Origin: Streptomyces violascens
GTDB taxonomy: Bacteria > Actinomycetota > Actinomycetes > Streptomycetales > Streptomycetaceae
Length of the DNA stretch: 64,000 bases
Assembly: GCF_014649955.1 (NCBI RefSeq)
Contig: NZ_BMUA01000026.1
Coordinates: 48,672 to 112,671 of the forward strand
Reading direction: 5' to 3'
Shown: positions 58,553-64,000 of the stretch, in pieces
Layout of the letters: each line of letters starts with the position of its first letter
How positions within the stretch are numbered: position 1 is the stretch's first letter
Position numbers and translations under genes: made by a program
Notes under the pieces: model-generated
Seen by the model: the letters and a program-made list of their open reading frames with translations, nothing else
What the model was told of the DNA's origin: nothing
Database searches by the model: none

Positions 58553-59395
58553 GTGAACCCGTTGGAGTACGACGCCCTCACCGGCTGGGACGACGATGCC
58601 ACCGCCGAGACCTACGCCGCCTTCACCCGCGCCTACCCCATGTACAGCGCCTCCAGCCGCGACTTGGCCGCGCGCGCCGGTCTCGCCGACAGCCGTGTGA
58701 TCGTCGATCTGTGCGGTGGCACCGGTACGACAGCCGAGGCGATCCTCGCCTTGGCGCCGCCCGATGCCACCGTCGTCTCCCTCGACAGCTCCGCCGCCAT
58801 GCAGGGCATCGGGCGTCGCCTCCTGAGCGACCCCCGGGTGACCTGGGTCAACGCCGCCGCCGAAGTCCTGGCCGACCACGTCCCGGCGGGCAGCGTTGAT
58901 GCCGTCGTGTGCAACTCGGCGGTGTGGAAGACCAACGTCGCCGACGTGGTCAATGCGGTGCGTCGTGTTCTGAGGCCCGGAGGCCGGTTCGTCTTCAACG
59001 TCGGCGGCGTCTTCGCCGGCGTCACGCACCCCGCCGCGCTGACCCCGCCGACGGGGCTCTCCCTCAGTGCCCTGATCGAGCAGATCGCCATCCAGGATTA
59101 CGGCATCGTCCCGCCGACGGCCCCCGTCCCTGCGAAACTCCCGCTCCCCGTGATCACCGAGCTTCTGGCCCATGCCGGACTACGCGTTGTCGCCGCGGAG
59201 GTCACCGGTCAGAGCACCACAAACGCTGAGCGGTCGGCCTGGCTGTCCATTCCCGTCTTCGCCCACCCCGAGGGCGCCCTCTCCTACGAGCAAAAGATGG
59301 CCATCCTCGCCGAGGCCACCGCCCAGACCAAGCCGGACGACGTCACGGTGACGAGCTGGCTCGTGATCGTCGCCGAGCTCCCGGAGGAGGTATGA
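58553..59395 (+). CDS. Class I SAM-dependent methyltransferase
   Basis: 280 residues. Motif I VIVDLCGGTGTTAEAILAL, acidic VVSLDSSAAMQGIG (motif II), VDAVVCNSAVWKTNVADVVN (motif IV) and LRPGGRFVFNVGG (motif V). N-terminal YDALTGWDDDATAETYAAF fits the small-molecule type. It probably adds N- or O-methyl groups to the pathway product. GTG 58553 is used; TTG 58562 is an alternative. It follows the DsbA-like gene after 124 bp. Confidence 0.85.
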   Translation: MNPLEYDALTGWDDDATAETYAAFTRAYPMYSASSRDLAARAGLADSRVIVDLCGGTGTTAEAILALAPPDATVVSLDSSAAMQGIGRRLLSDPRVTWVNAAAEVLADHVPAGSVDAVVCNSAVWKTNVADVVNAVRRVLRPGGRFVFNVGGVFAGVTHPAALTPPTGLSLSALIEQIAIQDYGIVPPTAPVPAKLPLPVITELLAHAGLRVVAAEVTGQSTTNAERSAWLSIPVFAHPEGALSYEQKMAILAEATAQTKPDDVTVTSWLVIVAELPEEV

Positions 59396-59484
59396 CGCCG
59401 AACCCGCTTGCCCGGGCATCTTCTACGACGGCATGTTCCCTGCCCGGCAGTCGGCCGCCTCGCGAGCTTCCGGTGGCGGAGGGG

Positions 59485-60045
59485 TTACCTGCTCCCGGTC
59501 GATGTGGTGACCGCCCGCGTGATCCGGGGCCCGACGAGGCGCTCCGCCAGATCCAGTGGGTACCAGGCGGCCCCGGTCACCTCGGACTCCTGGATACGCC
59601 CGACCTCGGCGTCGGCTGTCGTAAAGACGTAGCCGAAATCCAGGTGGTAGTGGTCCGGCTCGCCCTTTGCGGGTCTGGCCGGCACCCGGCCGAACTCGAC
59701 ATAGGCGGGGTGCGCCGAAACGGGGACGACCTGGCCGGGATCGATGCCGGTCTCCTCGGCCAGCTCCCGCAGCGCCGCGCCGACCAGCGTCGTATCGGTC
59801 GGCTCAAGATGCCCGCCTGGCTGCAAAGTGATCCCGTACGCGAGGTGCTCAATCAGGAGGACCTCGGCGCCGTCCCGGACCAGCAGTGCGCCGGCGGTGA
59901 CGTGCATCGGGAAGGTCCGCCGCGAGGCGAACTCCCGTCCTTCGGCCAGGAGCAGCAGCGGCTCGGCCAGTTGTCCGGCCTCCTGCGGGTAGCGCTCAAG
60001 GTAGGTGGTGAGTACTCCCGCGATGTCGCTATCAGTGATCGCCAC
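59485..60045 (-). CDS. Nudix hydrolase
   Basis: 186 residues on the opposite strand to its neighbours. Nudix box: GGHLEPTDTTLVGAALRELA then EETGIDP. ITDSDIAGVLTTYLERYPQE is a typical Streptomyces N-terminus for this group, which supports GTG 60045 as the start over a TTG 69 bp upstream. It may split a nucleoside di/triphosphate intermediate; in puromycin synthesis a Nudix enzyme removes pyrophosphate from the amino-nucleotide. Being leftward, it may be independent of the main transcript. Confidence 0.85.
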   Translation of the reverse strand: MAITDSDIAGVLTTYLERYPQEAGQLAEPLLLLAEGREFASRRTFPMHVTAGALLVRDGAEVLLIEHLAYGITLQPGGHLEPTDTTLVGAALRELAEETGIDPGQVVPVSAHPAYVEFGRVPARPAKGEPDHYHLDFGYVFTTADAEVGRIQESEVTGAAWYPLDLAERLVGPRITRAVTTSTGSR

Positions 60046-60440
60046 GGGCCATCGCCCTCCGCTCGGCCCGCGGAGGAATTCCGCCGAGACCTGCCAGTCG
60101 AAGGCGGCCACCAAGCACGTACACGGTCAGCTCCACAGGGGTCATGGCGTAACGGAGGCCCCGCACTCTACAAGTCCGCCCGGCCCGATAGACGCCAATG
60201 CGCCTGCTGCCATTCGGTACTTGAACCTGCGGGAGGGCCACGCAAGCCCCCGATCCGGTGCCGAACATCACCAACCACTCGAACGTGTGAGTTCAACAAC
60301 GACCAGGCAAGCGGCTCTTGCCCCAGACGCCAGACCCGCATTCACGTTCGAGACATTCGCCTGTACGGGGCCGTTACGGCCCCGGATCCGGCGCGTTCTT
60401 AGAGCACCAGTACCAACCAGTCGCCCAGATGGAGCACACC
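60046..60440. other. Intergenic region, probable promoter of the peptide/exporter pair
   Basis: A 395-bp gap between the divergent Nudix gene and the small peptide gene. No supported ORF; longer frames here are antisense noise. It probably holds promoters in both directions; no exact boxes are assigned. Confidence 0.35.
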
Positions 60441-60584
60441 ATGAACACTGAGCCCGCTCTCACTCATCCCTCCGGATTCGAACACCGGCAGGGGTCCCTA
60501 CTCGCCTCCCTGTCCTGCGGACCTCAGCAGTGCGACACCTACACGCGCCGCTCAGCACGGCTGGATACGAGGTGGGGGGCATGA
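60441..60584 (+). CDS. Small peptide (47 aa) coupled to the ABC exporter, possible RiPP-like precursor
   Basis: ATG 60441 has GGAG six bases upstream. The TGA overlaps the exporter ATG (ATGA). The peptide begins MNTEPALTHPSGFEHRQGS and ends LLASLSCGPQQCDTYTRRSA then RLDTRWGA: a polar leader-like part, two Cys residues five apart and a Thr/Ser/Arg-rich tail. It has no family match that I know. A precursor or signal peptide is a fair guess but unproven; translation coupling alone may be its purpose. Confidence 0.5.
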   Translation: MNTEPALTHPSGFEHRQGSLLASLSCGPQQCDTYTRRSARLDTRWGA

Positions 60585-62599
60585 GCAGCGGTGGTGACGC
60601 AGACGGCATCCGCCCTGGGCCGGTGCCCGGCCCGCGCGGTGCGGAACTTCCGCTGCCGCCCCCCGCCGTGCCGGGCGGGCCGCACGACGGTGATATTGCC
60701 GACGGCTTGGAGGAGGCGTACTGGTCCGTGTATGACGGCGCCGCGTCCAAGGCCACGGTGGGTCAGATCCTCGCGCGGCTGCCGCGGATCGTGCGCCAGA
60801 TCGGCCGGCTGGCCTGGCAGGCTGACCGGACCGCGACCATCGCGGTCGTGGTCCTGCAGCTGGCGTCGGCCGCGATGACGGCGTTCGGGCTCATGGCCTC
60901 GGTGGCGGTGCTGCGGGAACTGTTCGCCGAGGGACCCACCCCGGACCGGGTGCGCGCGGCCATCCCCCAACTCCTGGTCGTCGTCGGCTTCCTGTCCGCC
61001 CGGGCGCTCCTAGAGGCAGGCGTCGCGATCGCGCAGGCCAGAGTGACCCCGAAGATCCGCACCGCGCTGGAGACGGAGTTCCTCACCCTGACCGCCCATG
61101 TGCGGCTGGAGGTCGTCGACGACGCGGACTGGCACGACGAGGCCTACCGGGCCAACGACCGCGGGCTGTTCTACGCCCGGCAGATCGTCGGCCAGGTCGT
61201 CTCCCTGGCCGCGGCACTGCTCGGGCTCGTGGGCACCGCCGGCGTCTTGGGCGTCCTCCATCCCGCCTTGCTCCCTCTTCTCCTGCTGTCGGTGCTTCCG
61301 GTCGGCGCGGCGGCCGTTCGCAGCGCCCGGGCGCGCTTCCACTCCTTCAAGCGGTGGAACACCCTGCAGCGCAGGGTGCGTATCTTCTCCTGGCTTCTGC
61401 TGGAGAGGGACGCCTCCGCCGAACTCCGCTCGGACACCGCCCAGGGCGCGCTGCTGGATGAGCATCACCGGCTGACAACCCGGATCGCCGAGGAAGACAC
61501 CCGCCTGGGAGTGAGCTCGGCCGGGCTGACCCTGGCGGGCCGGGCTGTGGGCGGGATCGGCACTGGCATCACCTATACGGCGCTCGGCGCCATGCTGATC
61601 GCGGGCTGGCTGCCGCTTGCCTCCGGGGCGGGCGCGGTCCTCGCCATCCAGGCCGCCCAGTCCTCGCTGACCCGGCTCGTGGACGTCTCCCACCTGGTCT
61701 ACGAGCACGCCATGTGGGTGGACGACCTACTGGCTTTCCAGGAACGCTGCCGCACTCTCCAGCCGCGCCGCAGTGGGCTGCCCGCCCCCGAGACGGTGAA
61801 GTCCATCACGCTGAAGGACGTGTCCTTCACCTACCCGGGCAAGGACACCCCGGCGCTCAACGGCATCTCCATGACGCTGCTCGCAGGTCAGACGGTGGCA
61901 TTCGTCGGTGTCAACGGCTCCGGCAAGTCCACCTGCGCGCGGCTCCTCGCCGGACTGTACGAGCCCCAGGACGGGGGCACGGTCAGCTGGGACGGGGTGA
62001 GCGTGCTGGACATGGATGCCGAGTCGTTGCAGGCCCGGGTGGGCTGCGTGCTCCAGGACCCGGTCCGGTTCCCGTTCAGCGCGCTGGCCAACCTGACCAT
62101 CTCCCGGGGCACCCTCACCGAGGCCGACCCGCGGCGGGCTCTGGACGCCGCGCGGGCCTCCGGCGCGGAGCAGGTCATTGCCGGACTGCCGGGCGGGTGG
62201 AACGCGCTGCTGTCCAAGCGGTTTCGCGGCGGCCAGGAACTGTCCGCCGGCCAGTGGGCGAAGGTCGCCGTCGCCCGCGGCCTGTACAAGAACGCCCCCG
62301 TACTGCTGCTGGACGAACCAACCGCCAGTATGGACCCCCGCGCCGAGCACGCTGTGTACGAGGCGGTCCTGCGGGACAACCCGCGCCCTGACCAGATCAC
62401 GGTGCTGATTTCCCACCGCCTGGCGAGCGTCGTCGCCTGCGACCGCATCTTCGTCTTCGACGGTGGCCGCATCACCGAGAGCGGCACCCACCAGGAGCTG
62501 ATGAACCTCGGCGCCGAGTACGCCGCCATGTTCACTCTCCAGGCCGCCGGCTACCGCGCCGAGGCAGAGGATCTAGACCGTATGAAGCGGCCGTCCTGA
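60581..62599 (+). CDS. ABC exporter (fused membrane and ATPase)
   Basis: A 672-residue half-transporter. A Pro-rich N-terminus precedes about six membrane helices (TATIAVVVLQLASAAMTAFG, LVGTAGVLGVLHPALLPLLL), then the ATPase with Walker A GVNGSGKST, Q-loop VLQDPVRFPF, signature LSAGQWAKVAVARG (LSGGQ variant), Walker B VLLLDEPTASMD and H-loop LISHRLA. There is no peptidase C39 domain. Homodimers of this type export lipids, drugs or peptides. It likely exports the cluster product. Confidence 0.9.
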   Translation: MSSGGDADGIRPGPVPGPRGAELPLPPPAVPGGPHDGDIADGLEEAYWSVYDGAASKATVGQILARLPRIVRQIGRLAWQADRTATIAVVVLQLASAAMTAFGLMASVAVLRELFAEGPTPDRVRAAIPQLLVVVGFLSARALLEAGVAIAQARVTPKIRTALETEFLTLTAHVRLEVVDDADWHDEAYRANDRGLFYARQIVGQVVSLAAALLGLVGTAGVLGVLHPALLPLLLLSVLPVGAAAVRSARARFHSFKRWNTLQRRVRIFSWLLLERDASAELRSDTAQGALLDEHHRLTTRIAEEDTRLGVSSAGLTLAGRAVGGIGTGITYTALGAMLIAGWLPLASGAGAVLAIQAAQSSLTRLVDVSHLVYEHAMWVDDLLAFQERCRTLQPRRSGLPAPETVKSITLKDVSFTYPGKDTPALNGISMTLLAGQTVAFVGVNGSGKSTCARLLAGLYEPQDGGTVSWDGVSVLDMDAESLQARVGCVLQDPVRFPFSALANLTISRGTLTEADPRRALDAARASGAEQVIAGLPGGWNALLSKRFRGGQELSAGQWAKVAVARGLYKNAPVLLLDEPTASMDPRAEHAVYEAVLRDNPRPDQITVLISHRLASVVACDRIFVFDGGRITESGTHQELMNLGAEYAAMFTLQAAGYRAEAEDLDRMKRPS

Positions 62600-62693
62600 G
62601 CTGTGCGTTGAGGTCGACTGCCGCGCCGAAGGCTCCAGCGGCGGCAGCAGCACGCCCAGGGTCCTCCTTCACTCTTGACGCCCCGTGCGGTCA

Positions 62694-62720
62694 GCCTGGC
62701 TCGCGTAGGGGGAGCCAGGC
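62694..62720 (+). terminator. Hairpin terminator of the exporter gene
   Basis: Nine-bp perfect stem GCCTGGCTC / GAGCCAGGC with a nine-base loop, about 95 bp after the exporter stop. Confidence 0.6.
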
Positions 62721-63461
62721 CGGCGGGCACCCCCGACGAGGGGCAAGGAGGGCTCGACTGGCGGCACGGCGCCGGGGTGCACTGCCACGCTCCGCTCACT
62801 GCGGCCGTTCAGGCGTCTCCGTCGACCCGCAGCAGCGCGCCGTCCTGGAGACTGTGGCGACCGCCATGGGTGATCCGGCCGTCGGCCCCCTGGGCAAGCC
62901 CGCTGCACGGAACTTGCCCAAGGTGTCCCGCGATCGAGCGGCTCGTCGCAGTACCGGGCCGCGTTCGCATACCCAAGCACCGCCAGCATCCGCCCCACGC
63001 TTATCACCAGGCCAGCAGCGAACGGCTGAAGTCGGAGAGTTCACCCCCGCTGGGAACGTCGTAGAACTCGGCGTCTTTGGTGTAGACGCTGAATGGTCCT
63101 GGGCTGGTGCGCATAGGGCCTCGATCGTGACTGCGGGGTGCGTTGCGTATTGCCGCGGCTCAGCGTCCCACGCCAGGATGCACAGCTACTGCCATTCCAG
63201 GATTCTCAATCCCCCGGCTCGTGACACACAGCCCCCGGGAGCACCGTGTCCGGGTGTTGCTGTCGATTGGTCTCGGCCTCCAGGGTGAGCCGGTGTGGCC
63301 CGCCCGGCACTCCAGGCCCCAAACACAATGGCATGGCCGGGGTCCACGAGTTCGTCACGGCGTTGGAGGCTCAGCCTTGCCGACCGTATGGACGACCACG
63401 TCGGTGGTCAGACAATGCAGATCTTCTGACGCCGGTACCGCAGCGGGACTCGCGAACCCGT
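62721..63461. other. Intergenic region with decayed coding remnants
   Basis: No full gene in about 740 bp. Minus-strand fragments look once-coding, for example a frame with MLAVLGYANAARYCDEPLD (about 62980-62910) and one with ADGRITHGGRHSLQDGALL (about 62890-62815), but they are interrupted and not identified. One small ORF (63004-63114) is listed separately. Confidence 0.35.
63004..63114 (-). CDS. Possible small ORF or gene remnant (36 aa)
   Basis: ATG 63114 with GAGG four bases upstream. The peptide, with GPFSVYTKDAEFYDVPSGGE and DFSRSLLAW, has protein-like composition rich in aromatic and acidic residues, unlike noise in this GC-rich DNA. Probably a remnant or a small protein; no function is recognised. 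Confidence 0.25.
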   Translation of the reverse strand: MRTSPGPFSVYTKDAEFYDVPSGGELSDFSRSLLAW

Positions 63462-63824
63462 TTAGGGAGTGTCCGAGGACCCCTCCGGCGCGTCGTTCTT
63501 CGGACCGGGAGAAGCGCCGGCGACTTGGGTGTGCCACTCCGGCGGGACCATGACCGCACCTGTTTTACCCCGGTATGTCACGGCCACGTGCTCTCCCGCG
63601 TGCGCGCGGTCGAGTAGCCGGGCCAGCCCGCGAACGGCGTCCTGCGCGGTGATTGTGTCCGTCACCTTTCCTCCGGCCTGAGCGTGCCAGTCGGCCGGCA
63701 CCAGTACGGCGGCCGCGTGCCCGTGCCGGGTGACCACGTGATGGGCGCCCTTCAGGCGTACCCGGGTCAGGACTGGGCTCCATCCCGACCGGGTGTCGTC
63801 GGCGCTGCTGCTGGTCGTCTCCAT
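63462..63824 (-). CDS. Phd/YefM-like antitoxin with two tandem repeats
   Basis: 120 residues with two copies of the Phd-type unit: RLKGAHHVVTRHGHAAAVLV then PADWHAQ, and RAHAGEHVAVTYRGKTGAVM then VPPEWHTQ. Each matches the conserved G..V.VT..G...AVLV..E/DW pattern. Phd proteins bind operators and neutralise Doc/RelE-type toxins. No toxin gene is seen in the 740 bp downstream or in the few bases left upstream. ATG 63824 is used; upstream GTG/TTG starts are possible. Confidence 0.65.
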   Translation of the reverse strand: METTSSSADDTRSGWSPVLTRVRLKGAHHVVTRHGHAAAVLVPADWHAQAGGKVTDTITAQDAVRGLARLLDRAHAGEHVAVTYRGKTGAVMVPPEWHTQVAGASPGPKNDAPEGSSDTP

Positions 63825-63870
63825 GAGCCGGAAGTGTACGGACCTCCCGGACTTCACGAACAACTCACCA

Positions 63871-63901
63871 CTTCCCGAACTTCCATAACTTCCCGAACTT
63901 C
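63871..63901. promoter_or_regulatory. Direct repeats CTTCCCGAACTTC (x2)
   Basis: Identical 13-mers at 63871-63883 and 63889-63901, 18 bp apart, plus a degenerate copy (CTCCCGGACTTCACGAAC, 63844-63861) right before the antitoxin start. Spacing of near two helical turns suits cooperative binding by the antitoxin. They may be autoregulatory operators. Confidence 0.5.
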
Positions 63902-64000
63902 AAGGTGTGCGGTACGGTCTTCCACGTCGGAGGGAAAGCCCCGGTGTCGGACCGCAGCGAAGACTTCAGTGCCGCACGGAAGATTTCAGTGAGGGGAACC

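Noticed and set aside
60470..60492. GGATTCGAACAC, like the T-arm of a tRNA on the minus strand (possible attachment site)
   Set aside because: The T-stem does not pair properly and no anticodon or acceptor arms can be built; it lies inside the 47-residue peptide ORF.
1..64000. Search for CRISPR arrays, rRNA and tRNA genes
   Set aside because: No regularly spaced repeats, no rRNA-like blocks and no cloverleaf were found by eye.

Overview
The window is high-GC, densely coded actinobacterial DNA, almost certainly Streptomyces. Signs of this are GTG starts, GGAGG-type ribosome sites, a conservon, DUF397/DUF5753 regulator pairs, an EspR-like regulator, DUF6415 and MAB_1171c-family membrane proteins, and mycothiol-type redox enzymes. 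No rRNA, tRNA or essential housekeeping operon is visible. The density of regulators, broken genes and mobile-element scraps points to accessory DNA (a chromosome arm or large linear plasmid). A DciA-like protein with an overlapping winged-helix gene near the left end is of a type often seen on Streptomyces plasmids.

Layout. 0-0.8 kb: 3' end of an ATP-dependent DNA ligase. 0.8-6 kb: leftward block of a surface protein, a class E/F sortase, a small HTH protein, a winged-helix protein and a DciA-like protein. 6-10 kb: EspR-like regulator behind ACAATTGT boxes, a PQQ-type propeller protein and a zinc-ribbon membrane protein. 10.8-26.9 kb: two related modules built from HExxH (ImmA/IrrE-like) proteases, XRE-type regulators and MAB_1171c membrane proteins, linked to tailoring or isoprenoid enzymes (FAD monooxygenase, P450, PAP2, squalene/phytoene synthase family). 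Between them lie a tandem-duplicated XRE regulator and a junction of an IS1380 fragment with a type III polyketide synthase fragment. 27-31 kb: small membrane proteins, decayed genes and a PCMT-type methyltransferase. 31.9-35.2 kb: DUF397/DUF5753/ATPase regulator trio and a protein made of four GntR-type winged helices. 35-40 kb: unknown proteins, TrmO, an HTH-TPR regulator. 40.4-45.8 kb: a complete conservon (A, B, C, D, degenerate P450, canonical P450).

47-62.6 kb is the most notable region. An HTH-TPR regulator diverges from a long rightward, largely overlapping gene set: QueD, QueE and a frameshifted GTP cyclohydrolase I (these make 7-carboxy-7-deazaguanine; no QueC is present), a purine-type phosphoribosyltransferase, two thymidylate-kinase-like proteins, a radical SAM enzyme, a DegT aminotransferase, a HAD phosphatase, a divergent PurC-like amide ligase, a DnaQ-like exonuclease, a DsbA-like protein, a methyltransferase, a Nudix hydrolase, a 47-residue peptide and an ABC exporter. 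Read together, the set looks like a pathway for an aminated, amide-bearing 7-deazaguanine nucleoside. This is inferred from gene content; the product is not known. The window ends with a two-repeat Phd-like antitoxin next to direct repeats.
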